Of a stretch of 51,746 nucleotides of DNA, positions 32,778 to 40,533 are shown piece by piece. The notes under the pieces are model-generated. The model searched no databases, was not told the origin of the DNA, and saw only the letters and a program-made list of their open reading frames with translations. The position numbers and the translations under genes were made by a program. Source of the stretch: Anaerolinea sp. (GTDB lineage Bacteria > Chloroflexota > Anaerolineae > Anaerolineales > Villigracilaceae); contig DYID01000025.1 in NCBI GenBank assembly GCA_020723805.1, forward strand, positions 1-51,746, read 5' to 3'. How positions within the stretch are numbered: the stretch's first letter is position 1; each line of letters begins with the position of its first letter.

Positions 32778-33209
32778 ATGCTGGAAGAACTCAATTTCAA
32801 GACGGTCATCGAAACCACCCCCGCCATCTCCCTCACGCCCGCCGCGGCGGATGCGGTCAAGAACATCCTTGCAGAGCGCAAACTGGAAGGTTACGCCCTG
32901 CGCGTGTACGTGGCTGGCGGAGGCTGCTGCGGCGTAAACTTCGGCATGGCGCTTGATAACAACATCCGCGATGTGGACTTCATCTTCGAAACCAACGGCG
33001 TCAAAGTGGTGGTGGACGAAGTTTCCATTGACTACCTGCGCGGCGCAAACATTGACTTCGTCAACGACCCCGTCCGCGGCTCCGGCTTTGCGGTGGACAG
33101 CCCCTCCGCAAAGAGTCACAGCCATGAAGAAGGCGCCTGCGCCTGCGGAAGCCATAGCGAGGCAGAAAGTTCCTGCGCCTGCGGCGGTTCATGCGGTTGC
33201 GGTCACTAA
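32778..33209 (+). CDS. IscA/ErpA/HesB-type iron-sulfur protein with Cys/His-rich tail
   Basis: A 143-aa protein. Residues 16-108 are an A-type carrier domain (ISLTPAAADAVKNILAE, then RVYVAGGGCCGVNFGMALD with Cys50/Cys51). In ordinary IscA/ErpA proteins the core ends in a CGC motif that binds the cluster with the first cysteine. Here the matching place reads NDPVRGSGFAV, so those two cysteines are gone. A tail of about 30 residues instead holds His115, Cys121, Cys123, Cys133, Cys135, Cys139 and Cys141 (CACG, CACGGSCGCGH). It may replace the missing ligands or bind metal. Promoter and AAGGAG site are strong, and it is a single gene ending at a terminator. Confidence 0.88.
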   Translation: MLEELNFKTVIETTPAISLTPAAADAVKNILAERKLEGYALRVYVAGGGCCGVNFGMALDNNIRDVDFIFETNGVKVVVDEVSIDYLRGANIDFVNDPVRGSGFAVDSPSAKSHSHEEGACACGSHSEAESSCACGGSCGCGH

Positions 33210-33230
33210 AACAACGAAGTATCGCGTCAG

Positions 33231-33264
33231 AGACGTTCTCTGCGTAAGAGACGTTCTCTAACGT
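33231..33264. repeat. ACGTTCTCT hairpin-type repeat
   Basis: AGACGTTCTCT occurs twice (33231-33241 and 33250-33260), the second followed by AACGTCGG so that GACGTT-CTCT-AACGTC folds. Related copies lie after the AOR gene (13086) and before pckA's stop (43302). Confidence 0.55.
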
Positions 33265-33283
33265 CGGATTTTGTACTGGAATA

Positions 33284-33316
33284 AAAAACTCGCCTCTCTT
33301 GCAGGGCGAGTTTTTT
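33284..33316. terminator. bidirectional terminator
   Basis: Stem AAAAACTCGCC / GGCGAGTTTTT (33284-33294, 33305-33315) with a 10-nt loop. A/T tracts on both sides let it serve the convergent IscA-like and SH3b genes. Confidence 0.85.
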
Positions 33317-33333
33317 GTCGTCCACCGGCGGTT

Positions 33334-33963
33334 CTACCTGCCGCGCAGATACGAGATGACCGCCCCCATCAACCCAAACAACGCCAGGCTGAGAATCAGC
33401 AAACCGGCAGGCACTCGCGTAGTGGATGTGTCGGTGGCGTTCGGCTCATTGAAAGAGGGCAGTTCGAGGGGCGGTGGAGGCGTAAAAGTCGGCAGGCGCG
33501 TCGGCGTCTGTTGACCGATAAAGGCGGCTTCCAACGTCGGGTTGATGGTGGGGGTCGAGATGGGAGTAGGCGTGGGCGGCACATCCACCAGCGGCAAAAA
33601 AGCGCCGGGCGAAAGTTTCACATACAAAGCATACACCCACCCTGTGGAGCCCGGCACGCCCGGGTAACGAATCTGAATCCAATCGTTCCTGTCTCTGGCG
33701 CGCCCAATCGCCGGCGCCGTTTCATTTGCCAACAGTACCCCAATGCGCGGGTAATCAAAGGAACCGGGTCCCGCATGGACATAGATAAAATCCAGGCTGG
33801 GGTCCACCCGCACAATGGGACCGGAGGGCGTGCTGGTCACCGTTGGCACTGAGCCGGTGGGCTGCTGCGCCAGTGCAACCTGCTCATGCGGAAGCAGCGC
33901 TCCCAAAAGAAACAAACCAGCCAGCATCGCCGCCAGCAAGGCGGATTTTCGAAGCGACATCAT
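33334..33963 (-). CDS. secreted/anchored bacterial SH3 domain protein, paralog 2
   Basis: A 209-aa extracytoplasmic protein. Signal-like N-terminus (about 8-33, SALLAAMLAGLFLLGALL). An SH3b-like domain spans about 45-118 (VDPSLDFIYVHAGPGSFDYP, then DWIQIRYPG and TGWVYALYV). A Thr-Pro spacer (VPPTPTPISTPTINPT) follows, then a C-terminal hydrophobic span (about 187-206) and a short basic end. This layout places the SH3b domain outside the cell, tethered by the C-terminal span. SH3b domains of this kind bind cell-wall peptides or other ligands. It lies 3 bp after its paralog and shares the linker words PTFTPPPPLE, so the pair arose by tandem duplication. Confidence 0.85.
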   Translation of the reverse strand: MMSLRKSALLAAMLAGLFLLGALLPHEQVALAQQPTGSVPTVTSTPSGPIVRVDPSLDFIYVHAGPGSFDYPRIGVLLANETAPAIGRARDRNDWIQIRYPGVPGSTGWVYALYVKLSPGAFLPLVDVPPTPTPISTPTINPTLEAAFIGQQTPTRLPTFTPPPPLELPSFNEPNATDTSTTRVPAGLLILSLALFGLMGAVISYLRGR

Positions 33964-33966
33964 GCG

Positions 33967-34557
33967 TTACTGCCTGCTCAACACAAGCGAAACAAAGAAA
34001 ATCACAGCGGCAATGAAGAGCAGCCCAAACGCCACTGCGCCGGGCGGCAGCCCATTGGCTCGCACAGCGGCGGGCTCGGTAAAGTGCGGAATTTCCAGCG
34101 GCGGCGGCGGCGTAAAGGTCGGCACGCGCGAAGGCGTAGGCTGAAAAATGAACGCCGCGGCAAAGGTCGGGTTGATGGTGGCGGTGGCAATCGGCGTTTG
34201 AGTCGGCGGCGGTTCCACCACCCGCAACTCGCCTCCCGAAATCGTCACATACGCCGCATACACCCAGCCCACACCGCCCGGCGCGGAAGGAAACGCCACC
34301 TGCACCCACTCCCGTCCCGGCGAGACCCCCAGCGCCGGCAAAACGTCGCCGGGCGACACCCGCCCGACAATCGGATAAAAGACCGTGCTGGGACCGCCGC
34401 GCACATTGATCGGCTCGGAATACGTGACCGTCGCCACAGGACCGGAGGTCTGCGCTTCGCCCTCCGCCCGAACCTGCTTCGGCATTCCAAACATCGCCGC
34501 CCCGACGATGATACCGGCTGCCAGCAAACCGACAACTTCAAACCAAATTCGCTTCAT
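33967..34557 (-). CDS. secreted/anchored bacterial SH3 domain protein, paralog 1
   Basis: A 196-aa sister of the gene 3 bp downstream. Residues 8-24 form a signal/anchor segment (VVGLLAAGIIVGAAMFG). The SH3b-like domain (about 38-115) contains SEPINVRGGPSTVFYPIVG, which is closer to the canonical SH3b pattern NVRxGPS than paralog 2, and EWVQVAFPS with GWVYAAYV. A Thr-Pro linker and a C-terminal TM (about 172-193) complete the match. The start is set at the ATG at 34557, which gives a normal signal peptide; other ATGs exist 9 and 72 nt upstream. Divergent from the zinc-ribbon gene, with the -10 boxes of both directions overlapping in ATTATAAT. Confidence 0.83.
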   Translation of the reverse strand: MKRIWFEVVGLLAAGIIVGAAMFGMPKQVRAEGEAQTSGPVATVTYSEPINVRGGPSTVFYPIVGRVSPGDVLPALGVSPGREWVQVAFPSAPGGVGWVYAAYVTISGGELRVVEPPPTQTPIATATINPTFAAAFIFQPTPSRVPTFTPPPPLEIPHFTEPAAVRANGLPPGAVAFGLLFIAAVIFFVSLVLSRQ

Positions 34558-34612
34558 AGCGTACATAGGATATACATGAAATACGACGACCATCGTCGCC
34601 GTTTGCAAAAGG

Positions 34613-34620
34613 ATTATAAT
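34613..34620. promoter_or_regulatory. shared symmetrical -10 element (ATTATAAT)
   Basis: The palindrome ATTATAAT contains TATAAT on both strands (34615-34620 plus, 34613-34618 minus). On the plus strand it ends 7 nt before the ATG at 34628, a leaderless layout. On the minus strand it would give about 50 nt of leader for the SH3b pair. -35 boxes are poor in both directions. Confidence 0.45.
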
Positions 34621-34627
34621 CGAAAAC

Positions 34628-35212
34628 ATGGAACGCCGAATTTTTCACGGCAACATCACCCCCAGCGATATTGCCCAAGCGCTGATGGCGGAATTCAACC
34701 GCGGCAATTTGCACGCTCAAGTCATCGGGCAGGCGGAAAAACTCGCCGTTCAAATTGCCACCCGCACCAACGCCAGCGCCGGTGGAGAGACTGCCCTCAC
34801 CGTCTCGGTGCAAAAAGTGGAAGACGGTGTAATGATCGAAATCGGTCAACAAGCCTGGCTGGGAGTGGCGGCAAGTTTGGGAAAGACCGCCTTCTCCGCC
34901 CTGCGCAATCCCCTCAGCCTGTTGGGGCGGCTGGACGACCTGGCACAGGACATCGAAAACCTGCAACTTCAGGAACGCGTCTGGCGCGTGATTGACCGCA
35001 CGGCGGCGGCGCTTGGCGTTTCACAGGAACTCTCGGAACGTTTCCAGCGCATCATCTGCGAATATTGCAACACCGCCAACCCCCTCGGAGAGGGTTCCTG
35101 CCTGGCGTGCGGCGCCCCATTGGGAAATGTCCATCCCAACACATGCCCCCGCTGCGGCTTTGTCGTCAGTCAAAAAGACGCCGTCTGCCCGAATTGCGGT
35201 CAAAAGTTGTAA
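34628..35212 (+). CDS. zinc-ribbon protein of unknown function
   Basis: A 194-aa soluble protein. Residues 1-130 form a domain I do not recognise, with alternating strands and helices (ITPSDIAQALMAEFNRGNL, VSVQKVEDGVMIEIGQ, AWLGVAASLGKTAFSAL). The C-terminal part (about 140-194) has two zinc ribbons: CEYCNTANPLGEGSCLACG and CPRCGFVVSQKDAVCPNCG. Double zinc ribbons of this type often mediate protein or nucleic acid contacts. It is followed by its own weak hairpin and by the fhaA promoter, so it is likely monocistronic. Confidence 0.75.
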   Translation: MERRIFHGNITPSDIAQALMAEFNRGNLHAQVIGQAEKLAVQIATRTNASAGGETALTVSVQKVEDGVMIEIGQQAWLGVAASLGKTAFSALRNPLSLLGRLDDLAQDIENLQLQERVWRVIDRTAAALGVSQELSERFQRIICEYCNTANPLGEGSCLACGAPLGNVHPNTCPRCGFVVSQKDAVCPNCGQKL

Positions 35213-35240
35213 CCGTTCAAAACGGCAAGCCGGCTGGCGC

Positions 35241-35269
35241 TTGCGGTTTTCCCCTCCACCACCTATAAT
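35241..35269 (+). promoter_or_regulatory. promoter of the fhaA operon
   Basis: TTGCGG (35241-35246), 17 bp, perfect TATAAT (35264-35269), 24 bp before the ATG at 35294. The -35 box overlaps the right arm of a small hairpin GCAAGC / GCTTGC (35225-35244) that may end the preceding gene. Confidence 0.7.
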
Positions 35270-35293
35270 AAAAAAGACAACGCGGAATCAGAT

Positions 35294-36148
35294 ATGAGCA
35301 TCAATTTCGATCAATTGGAAGCCAGACTTCAGGCACTGTTCGAGGATCACATTCTCTCCATCCTGCCGGGGGTATCGCGCGAAGAACACCTGATTCAAAA
35401 ACTGGCGCTGGCACTGCGGCAAAACATCATCGAGCAAAAGGAAAAGGGCGCCCTCGCCCCGAACACCTTTACCCTCATCGTCGCCAAGGGAGCCGATCAG
35501 CGCTGGAAAGAACCGCGTGTCATGAATGCCCTCAAGGACATTATCAGCGCGGCGGTCAAAGAAGTGGGGCTGAAAATGGAATCCCAGCCCATCATCACGA
35601 TTACCACCGACGAGACCTATTCCGAAAAGGACGTTTCCATCATCGCGTCCCACACCCTGGAACCTGTGGAGGATACCAAAGGTATGGTCATGGAATCGGA
35701 AAAGCCCGGCGGAAACGCCGAACCATTTCCCGAAAACGCGTTTCTGATTGTGGAGGGCGTCAAGGTCTTCCCCCTCAAAGAGCCGGTCATCAACGTGGGA
35801 CGCCGGCTCGAAAATCATCTGGTCATTGACGACCCGCGCATCTCGCGCAACCATGCCCAACTGCGCGCCATTAATGGACGGTACGTCATCTTCGACTTGA
35901 ACTCCACCGGCGGCACCTTTGTCAACGGACAGCGCACCAGCCAAACCGTGCTTTACCCTGGCGATGTCATCTCCCTCGCCGGCGTCGCCCTCATCTTTGG
36001 GCAGGATACTCCCCCACCCCGCCTCGACCTCAACGACACCCTGCCACTCAAAGACCCCGACTCCAGCGAACGTCCCACCGCCGCTCTTGATCATGATACG
36101 GTAGATATCCGAACCGGCAACCTCAAAGACACCAAATCGCGCAAATGA
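35294..36148 (+). CDS. fhaA: FhaA-like protein: DUF3662 plus FHA domain
   Basis: A 284-aa cytosolic protein. Residues 1-120 match the FhaA N-terminal domain (DUF3662): FDQLEARLQALFEDHI, then PNTFTLIVAKGADQRW. An FHA domain spans about 150-235 with the phosphothreonine-binding residues GRRLENHLVIDDPRISRNHA and NSTGGTFVNG. In actinobacteria FhaA binds phosphorylated MviN/MurJ-type partners and regulates cell-wall synthesis. Here it is the first gene of an operon with FhaB, MTA phosphorylase and a SEDS-PBP fusion, which supports the same theme. The stop overlaps the next start by 4 bp. No PknB-type kinase is in the window. Confidence 0.9.
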   Translation: MSINFDQLEARLQALFEDHILSILPGVSREEHLIQKLALALRQNIIEQKEKGALAPNTFTLIVAKGADQRWKEPRVMNALKDIISAAVKEVGLKMESQPIITITTDETYSEKDVSIIASHTLEPVEDTKGMVMESEKPGGNAEPFPENAFLIVEGVKVFPLKEPVINVGRRLENHLVIDDPRISRNHAQLRAINGRYVIFDLNSTGGTFVNGQRTSQTVLYPGDVISLAGVALIFGQDTPPPRLDLNDTLPLKDPDSSERPTAALDHDTVDIRTGNLKDTKSRK

Positions 36149-36612
36149 CCGCCATCGTCGTCCTTGTTTTGCGGATTGGGCTTGCCGTCCTTCTCTATGC
36201 GTTTCTCTGGCGGGTCGTACAAACACTCTGGCAGGACCTCAAAGGGCAAAGTACATTCCTTCTCTCGCAAAAAACGCCCGGCATCCTTGTGAATGCCCAA
36301 ACGGAAGGCGGCGCAGAACTCAACTACCACTTCCGCCAAACGGAGATCATCATCGGGCGCGGCACAAACTGCGACATCGCTCTGAAAGACGAAGCCCTTT
36401 CTGCCCGCCATGCCCGCCTTTCCTTTCATCATGGGCAATGGTGGCTCGAAGACCTCGGCTCGACCAACGGCACCTTCCTCAACAAAGACCGCATCAAAGT
36501 ACCAACCGTCATCATCACCGGCGACCAATTCCAATGCGGCAACACATTCTTCTCCCTCCGCATTGACCAAATATCCCCCATCGTCCACAACGAAATTGGA
36601 GACTTGCAATGA
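36145..36612 (+). CDS. fhaB: FhaB-like membrane-anchored FHA protein
   Basis: A 155-aa protein. One N-terminal transmembrane segment (about 3-22, IVVLVLRIGLAVLLYAFLW) is followed by a linker and an FHA domain (about 66-140) with GRGTNCDIALKDEALSARHA and LGSTNGTFLN. The arrangement (short anchor, linker, FHA) matches actinobacterial FhaB/FipA, which links Ser/Thr kinase signalling to cell-wall and division proteins. Coupled to fhaA and mtnP by 4-bp ATGA-type overlaps. Confidence 0.9.
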   Translation: MTAIVVLVLRIGLAVLLYAFLWRVVQTLWQDLKGQSTFLLSQKTPGILVNAQTEGGAELNYHFRQTEIIIGRGTNCDIALKDEALSARHARLSFHHGQWWLEDLGSTNGTFLNKDRIKVPTVIITGDQFQCGNTFFSLRIDQISPIVHNEIGDLQ

Positions 36613-37472
36613 CCGAACAAGTAAGCCTGGCAATCATCGGCGGCTCAGGGCTGTATGCCATGCAGGGACTTGGCAACACCAAAGAACTGAGCATAGACAC
36701 CCCCTTTGGTAAACCCAGCGCGCCTATCGTCGTTGGCACGCTCGAAGGACTGCGGGTTGCTTTCCTCGCCCGCCACGGCATCGGGCATCACATCACCCCC
36801 AGCGAAGTACCCTATCGCGCCAACATCTACGCCTTGAAATCCCTCGGCGTACAGCGCATCGTCAGCGTCAGCGCCTGCGGCTCCCTCAAGGAAGAGATTT
36901 CGCCCGGGCACATCGTCATTCCCGACCAAATCTACGACAACACCCACAAACGCGCCCGCTCCTTCTTCGGTGAAGGCTTCGTGGCGCATGTGGGGGTGGC
37001 AGACCCATTCTGTGGCGACCTCTCCGGGCAGTTGGAATCAGCCGTCAGGGCGGCAGGAGGCGTCGTCCATCGCGGTGGAAGTTTCATCACCATCGAAGGT
37101 CCGCGCTTTTCCACCAAAGCCGAATCCAACACCTATCGCGCCTGGGGTATGTCCATCATCGGCATGACCGCCTCCCCGGAAGCCTTCCTGGCGCGCGAAG
37201 CGGAAATCTGCTACGCCACCATGGCGCACGTCACAGATTACGACGTCTGGCATGTCAGCGAGGCGCCGGTGACCGTCGAAATGGTCATCCAGACTTTGAA
37301 CCGCAACACCGAACTCGCGCAGGAAGCAGTGCGCCTCCTTGCCCGCAACTTCAGGCACGAACGAAAGTGTGAATGCGGACATGCCCTGGCGACCGCCATG
37401 ATCACGCGCCGCGACGTCATCCCACCCGAAACGCTCCAAAAACTGGACCTGCTCGTCGGCAAGTACATGTGA
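36609..37472 (+). CDS. mtnP: S-methyl-5'-thioadenosine phosphorylase
   Basis: A 287-aa phosphorylase of the PNP/MTAP family that splits methylthioadenosine into adenine and methylthioribose-1-phosphate. Visible: IIGGSGLYAMQGL, FLARHGIGHHITPSEVPYRA, SVSACGSLKEE, the base-binding ITIEGPRFSTKAES, and GMTASPEAFLAREAEICYA with VTDYDVW, which fits MTAP rather than purine nucleoside phosphorylase. The 4-bp overlap with fhaB and the 13-bp spacing before the SEDS-PBP gene place a salvage enzyme inside a cell-wall operon. Confidence 0.94.
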   Translation: MTEQVSLAIIGGSGLYAMQGLGNTKELSIDTPFGKPSAPIVVGTLEGLRVAFLARHGIGHHITPSEVPYRANIYALKSLGVQRIVSVSACGSLKEEISPGHIVIPDQIYDNTHKRARSFFGEGFVAHVGVADPFCGDLSGQLESAVRAAGGVVHRGGSFITIEGPRFSTKAESNTYRAWGMSIIGMTASPEAFLAREAEICYATMAHVTDYDVWHVSEAPVTVEMVIQTLNRNTELAQEAVRLLARNFRHERKCECGHALATAMITRRDVIPPETLQKLDLLVGKYM

Positions 37473-37485
37473 CGCCGCCCGCCTC

Positions 37486-39897
37486 ATGAAACGCACTCTT
37501 CAAGGCAGCCTGCTGAAACTCGCAGGGGGATTTCTCTTTCTGCAAGCCCTACTCATCACCCTTGCGCCCGCCGTCCGCGAACGGACGTGGAACGTCAGCC
37601 TGCCGTGGACACATTGGCTGGCATTCCTCCTTTGGGCGGGGTTTGCGGTGCGCATCCACGCCGACCTCGAAAAACGCCTCCCCGAAGCCGACCCCTACCT
37701 CTTCCCCGTCGCCGCCCTGCTGACCGGCTGGGGCATGCTTGCCATCTGGAGCATTGACGCGGACTTTGGCGCACGGCAGGCGCTCTGGTTCGCCATCAGC
37801 CTGCTCACCTTTCGGGCAGCGCTCCGCCTGCGCTCGCTTCAATTTCTGCAGCGCTACAAATACGTCCTGCTGGGAAGCGGCTTGGCGCTCACTGCGCTTA
37901 CCCTGCTCTTCGGCGTCAACCCATCGGGCTTTGGTCCGCGCCTGTGGCTGGGATGCTGTGACGTTTACATCCAGCCCTCCGAACCGCTGAAACTTCTGCT
38001 CATTGCCTACCTCGCTGCCTATTTTGCCGACAAACTCCCCTACCGCCTGCGCATCATCCACATCCTCTACCCCACCATCGTCCTCGGCGGCATTGCCATC
38101 CTGCTTCTCATCGCCCAGCGCGACCTCGGCACCGCATCCATTTTCCTCGCGCTTTACACCATCCTCGCTTACCTCGCCACCAGCCGCAAACTCATCCCCG
38201 TCGTCAGCATCCTCGCGTTGATGGTGGTCGGCGCGGCGGGTTATTACTTCGTCAACATCGTACAAATCCGCATCGAAACCTGGCTCAACCCGTGGAACGA
38301 CCCACAGGGCGGCTCGTATCAGGTCGTTCAGGCGCTGATTGCCATTGCCAACGGCGGCGTGGAAGGACGCGGACCCGGGCTGGGAGCGCCGCGACTCATC
38401 CCCGTCGCCATCTCTGACTTCATCTACGCCGCCATTGCAGAACAAACGGGTCTTTTCGGGACCTTGGGCTTGCTTGCCCTTTTTGGCATTCTCGTCACTC
38501 GAGGCTTGCGCATTGCCCTGCGCGCCCCCGATCTCTTCCGCCGCCTGCTCGCCGCCGGCATTTCGGCATACATTGGGGTGCAAGCCATTCTGATTGTGGG
38601 CGGCAACATCCGCCTCCTACCGCTCACCGGCGTTACGCTCCCCTTCGTCTCCTACGGCGGCTCTTCTTTGGTGACATCGCTGGTCGCCCTGCTCATCCTG
38701 CTCATCATTAGCAACCAAATGGACGAGGAACCGGCGCCGCTCGAAAACGCCTCCCCGTATCTTGCCTTGAACGGCGCGCTCCTGCTGGGGTTGTTTGCCG
38801 CCGCTCTAACTACCGGGTGGTGGGCGGTCATCCGCAGCCCAGACCTGCTCGCCCGCAGCGACAACCTGCGCCGCGTCATCGAGGAGCGTTACGTGCCGCG
38901 AGGCGCATTGCTCGACCGTTCCAACACACCCATCACCGTCACCAGCGGCGAGGTTGGCTCCTTCAAACGTACTTACCGTTACCCCGACCTCGCTCCCGTC
39001 GTTGGCTACGACGAACCAACCTACGGGCAGGCGGGGCTGGAAGCCACGCTGGACGGTTACCTGCGCGGCTTGGAGGGAAACCCCGCCTCGGTCATCTGGC
39101 TAAATCACCTGCTTTACGGCACATCGCCCGCCGGCTTGGACGTGCGCCTGAGCATTGACCTGTCTCTGCAAGCCCGCGCCGATGAATTGATGGCGGGACG
39201 GCGCGGCGCGGTCATCCTGCTCAACGCGCAAAGCGGCGAGATTTTGGTGATGGCGTCGCATCCCACCTTCGACGCCAACCGCCTCAACGAAACCGCCGCC
39301 GACCTGCTGAACGACCCTCACAAGCCGCTCATCAACCGCGCCGCCCAAGGGGTGTACCCGGTCGATTCGGTGATGCAGCCGTTTGCCCGCGCGCTCTTCG
39401 GAAGTTCGACCCTCAGCCCAGCGCAATGGCAAACAGTGTATGAGGCGTTTGGGTTTCTCCGCGCACCGCTGATGAGGATGAATACGTCCTCCTCCGCCAG
39501 CGACGGGCAGGATTTCTACGTCTCGCCGCTGCAAATGGCGCTGGCATCCGCCGCGCTCAGTAACCGGGGAACCGTCCCTGCGCCGCGCATCGCACTGGCG
39601 GTCAATATTCCGCGCGAGGGCTGGGTGGTGCTTCGGGAGGAGGGAACGCCCTTCGAAGCGTGTCAGGCGTCGGCGGCGGAGGAGGCGGTGCAGTCGTTTG
39701 TCGAGGCGGGAGAAAATGTCTGGTCGCACGTCAGCCGGGCGCAGGGAGCGGAATCGTCTGTTGTCTGGTTCATCGGCGGGACCTTGCCGGACTGGCAGGC
39801 GTCGCCGCTGGCGGTGGTCGTTTTGCTGGAGGAGGATACCCCCAGCGCGGCGGCGCAGATTGGGCGCGAACTGCTGGGCGCGGCAATGACCCCCTAG
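37486..39897 (+). CDS. SEDS (FtsW/RodA) protein fused to a degenerate class B PBP-like domain
   Basis: An 803-aa membrane protein. Residues 1-410 are a SEDS peptidoglycan polymerase with about 10-11 TMs. Conserved loops are present: RLWLG (152-156), WLNPWNDPQGGSYQ (266-279) and SDFIYAAIAE (310-319), where Asp311 matches the catalytic aspartate of FtsW (D297 in E. coli). After TM430-448 residues 460-803 follow a class B penicillin-binding protein plan: RGALLDRSNTPI, LSIDLSLQARADELM, RGAVILLNAQSGEILVMASH, NRAAQGVYPVDSVMQP. The catalytic SxxK should be in the last segment but reads SVMQ (628-631), and no KTG is visible before VVWFIGGTLPDW. The PBP part is thus likely non-catalytic, acting as a built-in partner or activator. 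Confidence 0.88.
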   Translation: MKRTLQGSLLKLAGGFLFLQALLITLAPAVRERTWNVSLPWTHWLAFLLWAGFAVRIHADLEKRLPEADPYLFPVAALLTGWGMLAIWSIDADFGARQALWFAISLLTFRAALRLRSLQFLQRYKYVLLGSGLALTALTLLFGVNPSGFGPRLWLGCCDVYIQPSEPLKLLLIAYLAAYFADKLPYRLRIIHILYPTIVLGGIAILLLIAQRDLGTASIFLALYTILAYLATSRKLIPVVSILALMVVGAAGYYFVNIVQIRIETWLNPWNDPQGGSYQVVQALIAIANGGVEGRGPGLGAPRLIPVAISDFIYAAIAEQTGLFGTLGLLALFGILVTRGLRIALRAPDLFRRLLAAGISAYIGVQAILIVGGNIRLLPLTGVTLPFVSYGGSSLVTSLVALLILLIISNQMDEEPAPLENASPYLALNGALLLGLFAAALTTGWWAVIRSPDLLARSDNLRRVIEERYVPRGALLDRSNTPITVTSGEVGSFKRTYRYPDLAPVVGYDEPTYGQAGLEATLDGYLRGLEGNPASVIWLNHLLYGTSPAGLDVRLSIDLSLQARADELMAGRRGAVILLNAQSGEILVMASHPTFDANRLNETAADLLNDPHKPLINRAAQGVYPVDSVMQPFARALFGSSTLSPAQWQTVYEAFGFLRAPLMRMNTSSSASDGQDFYVSPLQMALASAALSNRGTVPAPRIALAVNIPREGWVVLREEGTPFEACQASAAEEAVQSFVEAGENVWSHVSRAQGAESSVVWFIGGTLPDWQASPLAVVVLLEEDTPSAAAQIGRELLGAAMTP

Positions 39898-39904
39898 GTC
39901 GCGC

Positions 39905-39980
39905 GTAAGAGTATGCACCGTCCCGAAGGTTTGGCGGGAAAATAGGCGCAATTTGCAAGAACCTTCGGGACGTTTCGATA
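39905..39980. repeat. M2 repeat copy e (degenerate ends)
   Basis: The stem CGTCCCGAAGGTT / AACCTTCGGGACG is preserved, but the TTACGC-type termini are lost. It begins 8 bp after the SEDS-PBP stop codon and may serve as its transcript end. Confidence 0.75.
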
Positions 39981-40013
39981 TATAAAAAGAGCCAGGCGGA
40001 AAACCTGGCTCTT
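39981..40013 (-). terminator. terminator of the ferredoxin gene
   Basis: Stem AAGAGCCAGG / CCTGGCTCTT (39987-39996, 40004-40013) with loop CGGAAAA, followed on the minus strand by TTTTTATATA. Confidence 0.85.
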
Positions 40014-40026
40014 CGTTTCATGGAGG

Positions 40027-40440
40027 CTATACGCCGTTGTCCATATCTTTGGCGCTGTAGCCGGGACCACTCTTGAAGAATTCGTAGTTCTTCTGGATAT
40101 CGGGGGTGAGGTCAACAACTTCACCGGCAGACAGTTGACGGACACAATCAAGCACCACCTGCTTGCCGTGATGGTTGGTGCCTTCGTAGTGACCGGTCAA
40201 GCCGACGTTGCTGATGTATTCGCCGCCCTTGGCGGTGTAAGCGGAGGGAACTTCATCTTCGGGGAAGATGGCGGCATAGGGGCATTCCGGCACGCAGGCG
40301 CCGCAGTCAATGCAGGTGTCGGGATCAATGTACATCCAGGGCCATTCGGCAACAGGCTGGCCAGGGACAATGCATTCAACAGGGCAGACTTCGATACAGC
40401 CGCGGTCCCGCAAACACAAACTGGTGATTATGTGAGTCAT
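40027..40440 (-). CDS. 7Fe-type ferredoxin
   Basis: A 137-aa soluble electron carrier. Two cluster motifs: Cys9-x5-Cys15-x3-Cys19-Pro with an extra Cys23, and Cys43-x2-Cys46-x2-Cys49-x3-Cys53. This matches 3Fe-4S plus 4Fe-4S ferredoxins (FdxA/FdI type), in which the fourth cysteine of the first group is free. A C-terminal extension of about 75 residues without cysteine ligands (only Cys99) follows. It could accept electrons from the AOR encoded in this window, though that is inference. AAGGAG precedes the ATG, and a promoter is visible. Confidence 0.9.
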   Translation of the reverse strand: MTHIITSLCLRDRGCIEVCPVECIVPGQPVAEWPWMYIDPDTCIDCGACVPECPYAAIFPEDEVPSAYTAKGGEYISNVGLTGHYEGTNHHGKQVVLDCVRQLSAGEVVDLTPDIQKNYEFFKSGPGYSAKDMDNGV

Positions 40441-40481
40441 GGAGCTTCTCCTTCTGGGGTTGTGAATTGACGGATGTGCGT

Positions 40482-40509
40482 ATTATATCTTGCTTCAACT
40501 TTCGGGCAA
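40482..40509 (-). promoter_or_regulatory. promoter of the ferredoxin gene
   Basis: Minus strand TTGCCC (40504-40509), 16 bp, TATAAT (40482-40487), about 42 nt before the ATG at 40440. Confidence 0.65.
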
Positions 40510-40533
40510 GGTGTACTTTGTCACAATGGACAG

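Noticed and set aside
37486-39897. SEDS-PBP fusion as a frameshift or assembly artefact
   Set aside because: The reading frame is open throughout, the linker is a normal TM segment, and motif loss concerns point positions rather than a shifted frame.
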